64,000 nt of DNA from CAZIVO01 sp964542765. Its GTDB lineage: Bacteria; Planctomycetota; UBA1135; UBA2386. The stretch is from contig CAZIVO010000004.1 in NCBI GenBank assembly GCA_964542765.1, forward strand, positions 1-64,000, read 5' to 3'. A model generated the notes under the pieces. That model was not told the DNA's origin, made no database searches, and was given only the letters and a program-made list of their open reading frames with translations. Made by a program: the position numbers and the translations under genes. Shown here piece by piece: positions 26,876 to 36,556 of the stretch (position 1 is the first letter of the stretch; the number at the start of each line of letters is the position of its first letter).

Positions 26876-29089
26876 ATGAAGATATGCCTCATCTCAACCG
26901 AATACCCTCCCTTTGTCGGCGGTGGTATCGGGACTTACGCGGAAGGAGCAGCCCGCAAGCTCGCCGAAGCTGGTCATCAGGTGGATGTCATCACGAATCA
27001 TGCATCCCATGGTGCCACCGCCCCGGAACTCGTTGATCCCCGGTGGCAGTCCGGAAACCTGACGATCCATCGGCTCGATCTCTATGACGATCAATGGAAC
27101 CCCCCCGACCCTCCGATCTTCCTCGGTGAAAACCCACATGATTACACCTTCCAAATCCGACAAACAGCCGGTGACCTGTCTAACTATGCAGCTATTCAGA
27201 TCGCCGAATTTGCACTGAAACTTCATGCCGAACGTGAGTTCGACGTGATCGAGGCGCCCGATACATTCTGCGAGGTCTTCTACATTTCGCGACGCCGCCG
27301 TGCGGGTCGATACCGCGACTATCCTCCCATCTGCTTGATGGCGCACGGTGCATCGCGAGCCTGCTGGACCTTTGCAAAAGACACATCGAACCTCGGCCAG
27401 TTCTGGCTACGAAGCCGTGCGAGGCGTGAAGAGGACGTGCTGCGCAACGCCGATGCGATGCAATGCCCATCACAACTACTCATCGACTACTACGAATCTC
27501 TGCCCAACATGCGTTTGCCGAAACTCCGGGCAATCGTTCCCTACTACTTCGATCCACCAACCGAACTCGCCGAACTTCCACCAGAACTCAAGAACGAGCG
27601 CTACGTCCTTCTTGTAGGACGTGTGGAGCCGCGCAAAGGCACCGATATCGCACTTCGAGCCTTCGCGCGACTGGCCTCGGAATTCCCTGATCTGCGACTC
27701 GCGCTGGTCGGCGTCTGCGCCCGGTGGGTCGGACAAGAGACTTTCGACGACTTGCTCGCACGTGAATTGCCTCGCGACCAGCATGATCGCGTACTACGGA
27801 TAGGGCGACTGTCACGCGCCGAGGTTCTTGCCGCCCAAAAAAGTGCAGCGGTTGTCATTCACCCGGCGCGCTGGGAAACCTTCCCCAACTCGATCCTCGA
27901 AGCCATGGCCATGGGCGCTCCTTGCGTGGTCTCGGACGTTGGTGGACAGGTGGATATGATCGAACACGAACGCAGTGGACTGATCGTCACGGCAGATGAC
28001 GATACGGAGTTCGCCAACGCTCTCCGGCGCATCCTGACTGATAAGGAACTCACGGAACGGTTCCGTGTTGCCGCCCCGGTTCGTGTCCGCGAACTCACTG
28101 ATGAGCAAAGCATCCACACAGAAAAAATCAGCCTGTTCGAGTCAATGATTGCGCAGGACAAAGAAGATGCAGCAGCGATGGATGCCTGCCCCCTGCCTGG
28201 AACCGGCATGGTCGTGGTCGATGCCGCCTGCGCGCCCGAAGATGCCGTGCGATCAACTCTGGATGGGCTAGCAGTCGAACTGCGGGAGATTCCTGGCTGG
28301 GAATGCGGCGTCATCGACATCGACCGTGAGCCGCGTGTCCCCCTGCCCGACGGATGGAGTTACCACCGACTCGCCGGCGCTGCCCCGTGGATAGACCTCG
28401 ATCCACAATCCCTGGTTGTCTACATCCGTGCCGGAGTAAGGCTTGACCCTGGTGGTGTGCGAGCCCTCGCATTGACGCTGGCCAATACCCCTGAAGCTGC
28501 GGGCAGCTTTTCCTGGCTCCGGGCAGCCTCTGCGCCCACCTGGCCCTACCGCCATGACCTGTCACTCATGGATTTCATGATCGCGGGCCCAGCACTACTG
28601 CTAGCCTTCGCACTGCGCGTCAAAGATCTGAGTGACTGCGACGATTTCGCGGGCCTTGCCGATGCTGAAGGCCGCCTCTGTGCTCTACCAGCACTCGCTC
28701 TCGCTCGCCACGACGGGCTACTTCTTCATACAGGAGATACCATCGGCGAATGGCCGGATGCCATACCGAGCATATCGATCGAAGCGCGGGCCCGAATGAT
28801 AGGCGCGCTCGAACTCCACGGCCTCGCACCCACCGGCGTGAGTCTGTTCGGCCAGCTAGATATCGATGACCCAGCGTCACTGCCCACGATCCCGCTCAGC
28901 GATCTTGGGTCCGAAGGAGTTTCTGAACCCCGGCCCCAGCATTCACCATCCACTCGGAAAAAACGCCACCCGATCCCCGCCGGCACGCCGGTGATCACCA
29001 GAATCGTCAAGAAACTTCGTCTGGGCGACCTCGCACGCCGCGCTCTCCCCAAACCCATCGTGCGCTTTTTAGCGCGGTTCGTGCCCTGA
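26876..29089 (+). CDS. GT4 glycosyltransferase with C-terminal extension, copy 1
   Basis: 737 residues. The first 420 form a GT-B retaining transferase of family GT4. The N-terminal MKICLISTEYPPFVGGGIGTY is a classic acceptor-side loop, and the C-terminal half has LLVGRVEPRKGTDIALRAF and the E-x7-E motif region in PNSILEAMAMGAPCVVSDVGG. These enzymes add sugars from nucleotide sugars to polysaccharide or lipid acceptors on the cytoplasmic side. Residues of about 440-680 form an unassigned domain (GTGMVVVDAACAPED, then LPDGWSYHRLAGAAPW) shared with the next gene. The last 60 residues are basic. The paralogue begins 28 bases downstream, so they form an operon. Confidence 0.87.
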   Translation: MKICLISTEYPPFVGGGIGTYAEGAARKLAEAGHQVDVITNHASHGATAPELVDPRWQSGNLTIHRLDLYDDQWNPPDPPIFLGENPHDYTFQIRQTAGDLSNYAAIQIAEFALKLHAEREFDVIEAPDTFCEVFYISRRRRAGRYRDYPPICLMAHGASRACWTFAKDTSNLGQFWLRSRARREEDVLRNADAMQCPSQLLIDYYESLPNMRLPKLRAIVPYYFDPPTELAELPPELKNERYVLLVGRVEPRKGTDIALRAFARLASEFPDLRLALVGVCARWVGQETFDDLLARELPRDQHDRVLRIGRLSRAEVLAAQKSAAVVIHPARWETFPNSILEAMAMGAPCVVSDVGGQVDMIEHERSGLIVTADDDTEFANALRRILTDKELTERFRVAAPVRVRELTDEQSIHTEKISLFESMIAQDKEDAAAMDACPLPGTGMVVVDAACAPEDAVRSTLDGLAVELREIPGWECGVIDIDREPRVPLPDGWSYHRLAGAAPWIDLDPQSLVVYIRAGVRLDPGGVRALALTLANTPEAAGSFSWLRAASAPTWPYRHDLSLMDFMIAGPALLLAFALRVKDLSDCDDFAGLADAEGRLCALPALALARHDGLLLHTGDTIGEWPDAIPSISIEARARMIGALELHGLAPTGVSLFGQLDIDDPASLPTIPLSDLGSEGVSEPRPQHSPSTRKKRHPIPAGTPVITRIVKKLRLGDLARRALPKPIVRFLARFVP

Positions 29090-29117
29090 TGACCCGAGTA
29101 GCCCTCCTCGCAATGCC

Positions 29118-31106
29118 ATGAAGATCTGCTTGATCAGTTACGAGTATCCTCCCTACCCAGGAGGCGGCGTTGCCACCTACGCAGGTGCTGCCGCAGCCGC
29201 ACTCGCCGAGGCCGGCCACCAGGTCCATGTCATCACCAATCGCGAAACCTTCGGGCGCACCGAACCGAAGTGGCGAGAACCCATCCGCACCGAAGGCAAT
29301 CTGGTCACCCACCGCCTCGATCTATTCGACAAGGATTACAACGTCCCCGACGGGACATCCTTCTTCGACCAGAAACTTTGCAAGTGGGAAAACGTTCAAG
29401 TGCAGCATCGAGCGGAATGGGCACAGCACGCATCGACACTCGCGGCACTGCAAATCGCTGACTACGTCGAAAATCTTCACTTCGAGATCAACTTCGATGT
29501 GATCGAAGCAGCCGACATGTTCGCCGAGTCCTTTTTCATACTTCGCCGCCGCGTAGCCAGCGGGTTCAGACGCTACCCCCCCGTCTCGATCATCGCTCAC
29601 ACCAGTTCCAGAGAAACCATGAACGTCGCCTGCGATACGGCGCTACTGGGCGATGGCATGGTCCGCGAATTGATCTTTCGGGAAGACTGGTGCATGCAGA
29701 ACGCTGATGGCCTGCAGCCCTGCTCGACATCCTTGCTACGCCGCTACGAAAAATGGTTCGGCGATGCCCTCCCCACCAATCGGCGCTCGATTCCGAACTT
29801 CATCCACCTGCAGCCCGGCGATGCCCCATTGCCCGAATCACTACAGAAAGCAGGCCGCTATCTCCTGACTGTCGGGCGAATCGAACTGCGCAAGGGAACC
29901 GACATCGCAGTACGCGCATTCGCCGAGTTGATGGAAGAATATCCAGATCTTCACATCGCCTTCCTGGGAGACGAAAACTGGCGCGTTGGCGAATCCTTCG
30001 ACGAATTCTTGTGCGACTGCCTCCCCGCCAAACATCGCGACCGGGTCATCCATCTCGGACAACTGGAACGTGATGTGGTCTTCACCGCTTGCCGTGATGC
30101 GGTCGCCTTCCTTCATCCTGCTCGCTGGGATAACTGGCCCTGCGTGGTTCTCGAAGCCATGTCGGTCGGCGCCACCTGCATTGTCTCTGACCATGGTGGG
30201 CACGCCGAGATGATCGAAGATGGCACCAGCGGACTCGTTTTTCCCACCGAAGACCACACTGCCTTGGCAGGATGCATCCGGCGAGTCCTCGATGAAGACG
30301 GTCTCGCGGAAGGATTGAGAACCGGCGCAACCGAGCGCATCCGTGTGATCACCGACTTCGATCTGATCTGCGCCGAGAAAATTCGCTGGTTCGAGACCTT
30401 GATCCAAAACAGCCCGAAACCCGATTTACTGGCGACCGGGATGGTCGTTCTTGACACTGGCGATGCCGACGAAACCACGGCGCAAACATCGATCAAGGCC
30501 TTCGATCAAACCCTCCCGGATGCCGATCGCTGGGATCGCATCGCTCTCGGTAATGATCGAACTTGCACATTCGACTTGCCCCGAGGATGGCGCTACGTGA
30601 GCGCCATGAACGCAACGCCCTGGCAAGATATGCCTGATGATGGTGTCGTGATCTATGCGCTGGCCGGAGCGATCCCCGAACAGAGCGGCATCAACGGTCT
30701 GCTCGGAGTGTTGCAAAACGCTCAGCCACCTGTCGGTTCCTTCTTGTGGTTGAGCCCGCAAAGCAGCTCTGTCTTCCCTTATCGCAGTGACACAGGAGCT
30801 ACAGGCCTGCTGCTCGGCCAAAGCGCCCTACCACCACTATTCGCCGTCCGCGCACAAGAACTTCACAGCGCCAGCCACTTTTCCGGCCTCCATACTCCAA
30901 CCTCCCGCCTCTGCGTCATGCTGACCGCCGCCGCATCACGTGAGGGCTTCGTATTCCGCCATACCGGTGACGTCGGAGGTGATTTTGCCGGACCACTCCC
31001 ACAAGCCGAAATTAGTGACCAGCAACTAGCTCTTGGCTACCTCGGCGCCGCCGGACTCATGACCGACACAGCTCTCTGGCTAGGTACCACTCCCTGGTGG
31101 GGCTGA
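29118..31106 (+). CDS. GT4 glycosyltransferase with C-terminal extension, copy 2
   Basis: 662 residues, paralogous along its whole length to the gene just upstream. N-terminus MKICLISYEYPPYPGGGVATY; donor half LLTVGRIELRKGTDIAVRAF and PCVVLEAMSVGATCIVSDHGG with the E-x7-E glutamates. The C-terminal domain starts LATGMVVLDTGDADETT and includes LPRGWRYVSAMNATPWQD, matching copy 1. It lacks the basic tail of copy 1. The two copies are clearly diverged, so the duplication is old and the acceptors or donors may differ. Likely roles are exopolysaccharide, glycolipid or protein glycosylation; no flippase or polymerase gene is next to them to settle it. Confidence 0.87.
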   Translation: MKICLISYEYPPYPGGGVATYAGAAAAALAEAGHQVHVITNRETFGRTEPKWREPIRTEGNLVTHRLDLFDKDYNVPDGTSFFDQKLCKWENVQVQHRAEWAQHASTLAALQIADYVENLHFEINFDVIEAADMFAESFFILRRRVASGFRRYPPVSIIAHTSSRETMNVACDTALLGDGMVRELIFREDWCMQNADGLQPCSTSLLRRYEKWFGDALPTNRRSIPNFIHLQPGDAPLPESLQKAGRYLLTVGRIELRKGTDIAVRAFAELMEEYPDLHIAFLGDENWRVGESFDEFLCDCLPAKHRDRVIHLGQLERDVVFTACRDAVAFLHPARWDNWPCVVLEAMSVGATCIVSDHGGHAEMIEDGTSGLVFPTEDHTALAGCIRRVLDEDGLAEGLRTGATERIRVITDFDLICAEKIRWFETLIQNSPKPDLLATGMVVLDTGDADETTAQTSIKAFDQTLPDADRWDRIALGNDRTCTFDLPRGWRYVSAMNATPWQDMPDDGVVIYALAGAIPEQSGINGLLGVLQNAQPPVGSFLWLSPQSSSVFPYRSDTGATGLLLGQSALPPLFAVRAQELHSASHFSGLHTPTSRLCVMLTAAASREGFVFRHTGDVGGDFAGPLPQAEISDQQLALGYLGAAGLMTDTALWLGTTPWWG

Positions 31107-31236
31107 GCCAAAACAGTCCGTGCACGCCATAGCGCACTAACCTGGCCATGGCTTGAGGCCACAGAAGGTCCGCCACCCCCCTCCGAGCAAGCCAAGAAAA
31201 ACCCGGCGATCGCAGACACCGCAAACACTTTCAGAC

Positions 31237-32526
31237 GTGATCCGCTTCTTATTGGTATTGGTGCTCGGCCTCCCGCTCACGGCCCAGTGCATCACGTATG
31301 CGCCGTTCAAATCGAAAGGGCGTGTGGTCGAGGGCCTGAAGCCCAACGGTACGATGACAGAGATCTCCGGCATCGTCGTCAGCCGCCATAACGAAGGAGT
31401 GATCTGGGCACACGATGACGCCAATAATGGCCCCTACCTGGTTGCGCTGCGAAGCGATGGCCGTCTCGCTCAGCAGTACAGGATCGCTGGCGTGGTCAAC
31501 AGGGACTGGGAGGATCTATCGATCGGACCAGGGCCGGTTCCGGGCCGGAGCTATCTCTACATCGCTGATACCGGGGACAACAACACTAACCGGACCAATG
31601 CCGCGATCGTCCGCGTGGCTGAGCCTACCGTGCCAGCACAACCAGGCGGAGTGCAAACCTTGCTCGGGGCAGTCGTGTTCAGAATCCGCTACCCGGATAC
31701 TCCGCACGATTGCGAGGCGATGTTCGTTGATCCTCTCGATGGCGTTCCCTATTTCGTGACCAAGGAAAGAAGCGCACTCACACGTGTCTACCGGTATCCG
31801 CTTCCGCTCGACACGACTACCCGCAAGACGCTGGTGCTGGTCGGCGAGTTCTCGAATCTCATTGCCCCGCAGACCGCCGCCGACATCTCTCCCGACGGTC
31901 GCTGGATCTACACCCGCAACTACCGCACGATCTTCGTCGTGTCGCGACCATACGGCACCACCATGAGCCAGGCTCTGAGACAGTCCAAATGCCGCTCGAT
32001 CAGGGCTTCCCAAGGTCAGGGCGAGGCTCTCGCGGTCAGGCCCGACGGACTGAACTTGACAGCGATCTCCGAGGGCGAAGCACCGGTCGTCTGGCAAAGC
32101 AGGGGTACCATGCCGACCGGGGGGCCCAAGGCCCTTCCGAGCGTTTGGTGTTTTGGCTCCGGACTCGGGAGTTACTGGGGTGTCCCCGGGATCGGAACAC
32201 CTGCTGTTCCTGTTCTTGGCCGAACCCTGATCGAGATCTGCCTCTGGGGCGGAAAGCCTTCGACGTCTGGCTTCTTGGTCTTTTCCCGGACATCACTGCC
32301 CGACGGTAAGGCCGCCCTCGCAGGCGGATGGGCACATGTCATCCCTGATTCGATGTCGCCGGTGACACTCGACGCTAACGGTCGCGGTCGCGTCCCCTTG
32401 GCGATACTACCCGTCGATCCCGCGCTGTTTGGCTTGAAGGCCCACGGTCAGGCGGCGTTCATCGACAACTCAGCTCCGCAGGGAGTGACCTTGACGTCGG
32501 GGATCACCTTGCTCCTGGAGAGGTAG
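31237..32526 (+). CDS. Secreted beta-propeller-like protein with lineage-type C-terminal domain
   Basis: 429 residues from a GTG at 31237, chosen because it gives a signal peptide (IRFLLVLVLGLPLTAQ). A TTG at 31153 would add 28 basic residues. Residues 30-330 contain SGIVVSRHNEGVIWAHDD, NRDWEDLSIGP, YIADTGDNNTNR and DISPDGRWIYTRNY, resembling the propeller fold of SdiA-regulated and esterase-like phytase proteins. Enzymatic activity is not demonstrable from the sequence. The last 120 residues (FGSGLGSYWG onwards, ending with LPVDPALFGLKAHGQAAF and SGITLLLE) resemble the C-terminal domain of the secreted proteins at 19904 and 21915. The gene starts 130 bases after the GT4 pair. Confidence 0.72.
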   Translation: MIRFLLVLVLGLPLTAQCITYAPFKSKGRVVEGLKPNGTMTEISGIVVSRHNEGVIWAHDDANNGPYLVALRSDGRLAQQYRIAGVVNRDWEDLSIGPGPVPGRSYLYIADTGDNNTNRTNAAIVRVAEPTVPAQPGGVQTLLGAVVFRIRYPDTPHDCEAMFVDPLDGVPYFVTKERSALTRVYRYPLPLDTTTRKTLVLVGEFSNLIAPQTAADISPDGRWIYTRNYRTIFVVSRPYGTTMSQALRQSKCRSIRASQGQGEALAVRPDGLNLTAISEGEAPVVWQSRGTMPTGGPKALPSVWCFGSGLGSYWGVPGIGTPAVPVLGRTLIEICLWGGKPSTSGFLVFSRTSLPDGKAALAGGWAHVIPDSMSPVTLDANGRGRVPLAILPVDPALFGLKAHGQAAFIDNSAPQGVTLTSGITLLLER

Positions 32527-32676
32527 CCGGCGCCACTGACGCTCGCGCACCTGACTCCCGCAGCAACAGACCGCTACCGATAGGAAATCGGACAAGGCGG
32601 AGAACACGGCAACACCAAAAGGCCGGTCTCGGTCAGCACCACAAATCCTCGGAGTTGTAGCAAGAACACACAGCTC

Positions 32677-33459
32677 TCATGCATTCCTCCAGGATGGTGA
32701 TCGCTTCTCCATGTAAGAGCGGATGCCCTCCTCGGCATCTTGAGTGGTCATCAGATCTTCCAGATAAATACGCTCGACCTCCTCAAGATCGTGCAGGAAC
32801 GTCCGGTGGAACGAGGCACGCAACGCTCGCGTGGCATGCCGCAGTCCGGCAGCCGAGTGTGGCATGAGATGTTCCCGCGCCCAATCAAGCGCTACTGCCC
32901 CAGGATCGGGAACGAGTTCATCGACCAGTCCGAGTTCGAGCGCGCACTCCGCAGAGATCATCCGCCCACTGAGACAGAGATCCTCGGCCGCCGCCCGACC
33001 CATACGTTCGGCGAGCAACAAAGATCCAACAGGTGCAAACACGCCGAGTTTGATCTCCGGTTGACCCAATTTCGCGCCGGGCTCAGCAAATATACGGTGG
33101 CAGAAAGACGCAAGCTCAAGGCCTCCGCCAAGGCAGAATCCACGCACCGCAGCCAGCAGGGTCACAGGGGTTCCGGCCATGACCCGGAACAACTCGTGGA
33201 AGTCCGCCAGCATCGCGCCCACCTTGTCGGGGAGATGCTCCTCGATGCTCGCTCCATAGGAGAAGTTAGGTCCGCTACCCTCGATACAGATCGCTTTCAG
33301 ATCTGGTTCTTGTCGCGCCGCGAGAAACACCTCGGTCAAACTCGCAACCATGGTCCTATCGACCAGGTTGGCCTTGGGCCGATCGAGGCACACACGCCAG
33401 ATCGCTGAATGTTCGAGTTTCTCGACCTTTACCGGTTCACCGGTATCCGCAACCTTCAT
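32677..33459 (-). CDS. dch: Cyclohexa-1,5-dienecarbonyl-CoA hydratase-like crotonase
   Basis: 260 residues, crotonase fold. The oxyanion and active-site stretches are FSYGASIEEHLP, GFCLGGGLELASFCHR and GQPEIKLGVFAP. The pattern F(S/T)(Y/F)GAS(V/I)EEHLP is, in my recollection, typical of dienoyl-CoA hydratases of the benzoyl-CoA pathway (Dch, BadK-like) rather than of fatty-acid enoyl-CoA hydratases. It would add water to cyclohexa-1,5-diene-1-carbonyl-CoA. The start overlaps the stop of the upstream oah-like gene as ATGA, so the two are translationally coupled. A generic enoyl-CoA hydratase remains possible on sequence alone, but the partner gene makes the pathway assignment more likely. Confidence 0.7.
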   Translation of the reverse strand: MKVADTGEPVKVEKLEHSAIWRVCLDRPKANLVDRTMVASLTEVFLAARQEPDLKAICIEGSGPNFSYGASIEEHLPDKVGAMLADFHELFRVMAGTPVTLLAAVRGFCLGGGLELASFCHRIFAEPGAKLGQPEIKLGVFAPVGSLLLAERMGRAAAEDLCLSGRMISAECALELGLVDELVPDPGAVALDWAREHLMPHSAAGLRHATRALRASFHRTFLHDLEEVERIYLEDLMTTQDAEEGIRSYMEKRSPSWRNA

Positions 33460-34559
33460 TGAGAAACCTCTCGCCTGGCCGCGGGCAGGATCTCCTCGAT
33501 CAACTCACCTCCCCAGGTCGCACCCTCGGCAAGACGACGACGCAGCAGCAGGAAGTCGGGCTCGCGGCAGCCTTTCGAACCCTCATTGAACGCGCGAAAA
33601 CCAGCACGCCCCTCGTTCATCATGTTGAGCGAAAGCCACGCACGATTGCTCTCCTTGTTGCGATTCCAGCGCTCGAGTTTGTGCTTGCGCACGCTCTCGA
33701 CCGTCTTGGTGAGACAACCCGGCATCGTCATCGCGAGACTGGTCACCAGTTCGTCCACGGCATGATCCAATTTCGAAAGGTTGACACTTCCAAGGCTGAC
33801 CATCTGCTTTGCAGCGGCACGGTCATCTCCCTTCTTGAACTCTCCGTGGACCACATTGCCTTCGTCATCGATCCACCGATCGGTGATCACGAACGGGTTC
33901 GGGACAAAATGACCATCGACTTCAAGGGCCGGAACGATCTTCGTGATCAGCCCTAGCCGCAAGGCCTTGTGAGCGCTCCAGGTTTCACACAAGGCGCAAC
34001 TAGCCATCGCTCGTTCAATACCAACGAACAGCGGCAGGAGATCAGTGCTGCCGCCATCTGGCGCCGATCCGTGCCGCGGACCTGCCTGACCAAACACGGC
34101 AAGGTCCTGCGCCACCGTGAAATCGCAGGCCATTCCGATCTCCTGTCCGCCAGCAATGCGCATGCCGTTCACTCGGCATATCACTGGTTTATCGCAGTGC
34201 AGGATCGTCGTTACCATGTCGTTGAACAACCGCAGGTACTGGCGGTACTCCTCGGGACATCCCGCGTAGTATTCGGCGTACTCCGCGATATTCCCACCCG
34301 TACAAAATGCCCGTGTACCCTCTCCGGTAAAGATCACGGCAACACTCGCGCGGTCATTCGAAGCCCGCCGAAACCCGTGAATCACACCCTTGACCATCTC
34401 GGTCGTGTAGGAATTGAGCTTCTCCGGATTGTTCAGCGTGATCCGCGTGGCGTGAATTCCCGAGACGCGCTCGCCCTTTGGATCCTTGACCGGAACATGC
34501 TCGATACGCACGCCTTTGAAATCAGTATCAGGGATCAGATCGTGGTTCTTGAATTCCAT
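33456..34559 (-). CDS. oah: 6-oxocyclohex-1-ene-1-carbonyl-CoA hydrolase-like protein
   Basis: 367 residues from ATG 34559. The frame is open further up to 34811, but that part does not look like protein. The crotonase fold is longer than usual, as in Oah/BamA, and shows the family's distinctive blocks: NPEKLNSYTTEMVKG, GGNIAEYAEYYAGCPEEYRQ, CRVNGMRIAGGQEIGMACDF, GQAGPRHGSAPDGGSTD, MPGCLTKTVESVRKHKLE and NEGRAGFRAFNEG. Oah opens the ring of 6-oxocyclohexene-carbonyl-CoA to 3-hydroxypimelyl-CoA. It is the first gene of a pair with dch. Neither the alcohol dehydrogenase (had) nor a benzoyl-CoA reductase lies in the window. Confidence 0.82.
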   Translation of the reverse strand: MEFKNHDLIPDTDFKGVRIEHVPVKDPKGERVSGIHATRITLNNPEKLNSYTTEMVKGVIHGFRRASNDRASVAVIFTGEGTRAFCTGGNIAEYAEYYAGCPEEYRQYLRLFNDMVTTILHCDKPVICRVNGMRIAGGQEIGMACDFTVAQDLAVFGQAGPRHGSAPDGGSTDLLPLFVGIERAMASCALCETWSAHKALRLGLITKIVPALEVDGHFVPNPFVITDRWIDDEGNVVHGEFKKGDDRAAAKQMVSLGSVNLSKLDHAVDELVTSLAMTMPGCLTKTVESVRKHKLERWNRNKESNRAWLSLNMMNEGRAGFRAFNEGSKGCREPDFLLLRRRLAEGATWGGELIEEILPAARREVSQ

Positions 34560-35014
34560 GTTCTTCAGTGATTTCAGTGCTCGGGAACGAGAGTCACACA
34601 CGATGCGCCCCGTGCGCCTGCATCTCGGCAAATGTTTCGTTGATCCCGGATAGCGGCCGCTTTCTTCAGGCGACGAACCCGCGTCATAAATCCAGGTCTC
34701 AGGCCAAATCTCATTACTGCCCGAGCGATATCCAACGCGAGTATGACTGTATCTCAGGGGTGGCGAGAGTTGAAATCGAATGCGACTGAAACAAGATCTC
34801 CGCTTCGCCAAAAGGAAGGGCTCATCATTATTGTGAGGTCAACTTGCCAGAGACTCCTATTGTCGTGGCCTGGAAAAGAACCAGTCCAAATCACCCAAAG
34901 ACCATTCTCGCTCATCACCTCGACATGCTCTTCGCTTATGTTTCCATCACTTTCGACAGCTCGAACCCACCGGGATGCGACGAGCAACTTATGGTCCAAG
35001 CCTGAGCCACGCCG
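34560..35014. other. Divergent intergenic region, oah-dch versus htrA-like gene
   Basis: 455 bases containing the promoters of two divergent units. A minus-strand frame runs from about 35000 to 34757 (including SRWVRAVESDGNIS and SLWQVDLTIMM) with fairly protein-like composition, but it overlaps the protease start and has no clear start of its own. It may be a gene remnant. No operator or hairpin was recognised. Confidence 0.35.
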
Positions 35015-36556
35015 ATGACACACACCCCAAAAGCCATGATCGCACTCCTGCCCCTGCTCCTGACCTTCTCCCCCGCTCCCGCCGCCCAAGGCGATCCTGA
35101 CCCAGCGCTCTCCGCTGTCAAGATCTTCAGCACCCATCGTTTTCCCGACATAAACCGCCCCTGGACCAAATCATCGCCCGAAGAGGGGAGCGGCTCCGGC
35201 GTGATCCTCGACGGCGGATACCTCCTGACCAACGCTCACGTTGTCTCCTATGCGCAGCGCATCGAAGTCCTGCCCAATGGCAGTGGCAAGCGTCATGAGG
35301 TCGAGGTGGCGTTCTTTTCCGAACGCGATGACCTCGCTCTCTTGCGACCTGCCGAGAAAGGCTTCTTCGAAAAATATCCTTCTGTCTCCCTGAACTCCGC
35401 ACTCCCCAAGCTCGGAAAAGAACTGACCGTCATCGGTTTCCCGGTGGGAGGCGAAGAAGCATCCACAACCGTCGGAGTCGTATCGAGGATCGAGTTCAAA
35501 AGAGGTCCGGCGGCATTCCGAGGCCTGTCCATTCAAGTCGACGCACCCATAAATTCGGGCAACAGCGGCGGCCCTGCCTTCATCGGCGGAAAGGTCGTGG
35601 GCCTCGCCTACGCGTCCATTGCGAAGGACGCTGACAGCATCGGCTATGTGATCCCCGCCGAGACCGTGCAAAGATTCCTCGACGACATCGCCGACGGCTC
35701 ATTTGACGGTACACCCAACCTCCAGGTGACGTGGTCGAAGGCCGAGAATCCTGCTTTTCGTGCATACCTCGGACTCCCGGAAGAACAGACCGGTGTCATC
35801 CTCCACCCTTCGACCATCTGGACGCCTGAAGACTTTCCTATCCGGAAGAGAGACGTCCTCCTGTCCATCGGCGGCAAGACCGTCGACAACTTCGGGCGCA
35901 TCAACATCGCCTCGGGGATCAAGGTGGAGTGGACCTACCAGGTCCAGTTCTCGGCGACGGACGGAGTCCTTCCTCTCCAACTCTGGCGAGATGGGGCGGT
36001 GATCTCCGTCAAAGCGCCGGTCATCACCCATCGCCCGCTCATGTTGAAACGCCTGAGAGGAACCTACCCATCCTACTACGTCTACGGCCCGGTCACCTTC
36101 ATCGAGGTCAATGACGTTCTCATGAACAGCGTGCCGGGGGGCCTGTGGTTCTCCGCGGCAATGCAAGGTTCGACGCTGCTGTCGGAGATCAGACAACCGC
36201 AGGCCGACCCGAGTCAACGGATCGTCGTCGCAACCTACAACCTGCTCTCGCATCAGATCACGAAGGGCTACGACTACCCCATGATCTTCCCCGTTCTGCG
36301 GGCAGTGAACGGAAAGAAGACCGAGAATCTCCGCCACCTCGTCGAGACCCTCGAGAATCAAACCGCCGAATTCACCTTGTTCGAGTTTGATGGGCGCAAC
36401 CTCCACGACCTGAAGAACCCCACCCGGACCGGACCGCAAGACCTGGTCTTCAAACACCGCGAGGTACTCCGGTCTCGCGAAGAGATTCTCGAAGAAGCCG
36501 GTATCCGCAGCTACTACTCCAAGGACATGCGCGACCTGATCAAGAACGACGATTGA
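35015..36556 (+). CDS. Secreted HtrA/Deg-like serine protease
   Basis: 513 residues with a signal peptide (MIALLPLLLTFSPAPAAQ). The trypsin-like domain spans roughly residues 55-235 with the catalytic triad visible: His75 in TNAHVV, Asp106 in RDDLALLR and Ser184 in NSGNSGGP. PDZ-like regions follow, one near 245-330 (GVILHPSTIW, KRDVLLSIGGKTVDNFG) and a degenerate second near 375-460. This is the layout of the plant/bacterial Deg subgroup with a non-standard C-terminus. It probably degrades or refolds damaged exported proteins. The gene is alone, divergent from oah and followed by a tRNA on the other strand. Confidence 0.88.
   Translation: MTHTPKAMIALLPLLLTFSPAPAAQGDPDPALSAVKIFSTHRFPDINRPWTKSSPEEGSGSGVILDGGYLLTNAHVVSYAQRIEVLPNGSGKRHEVEVAFFSERDDLALLRPAEKGFFEKYPSVSLNSALPKLGKELTVIGFPVGGEEASTTVGVVSRIEFKRGPAAFRGLSIQVDAPINSGNSGGPAFIGGKVVGLAYASIAKDADSIGYVIPAETVQRFLDDIADGSFDGTPNLQVTWSKAENPAFRAYLGLPEEQTGVILHPSTIWTPEDFPIRKRDVLLSIGGKTVDNFGRINIASGIKVEWTYQVQFSATDGVLPLQLWRDGAVISVKAPVITHRPLMLKRLRGTYPSYYVYGPVTFIEVNDVLMNSVPGGLWFSAAMQGSTLLSEIRQPQADPSQRIVVATYNLLSHQITKGYDYPMIFPVLRAVNGKKTENLRHLVETLENQTAEFTLFEFDGRNLHDLKNPTRTGPQDLVFKHREVLRSREEILEEAGIRSYYSKDMRDLIKNDD

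Noticed and set aside
34754..35137. Minus-strand frame of 127 codons between oah and the protease gene
   Set aside because: Partly protein-like, but it overlaps the protease start, lacks a ribosome site and resembles no family; mentioned only as a possible remnant.
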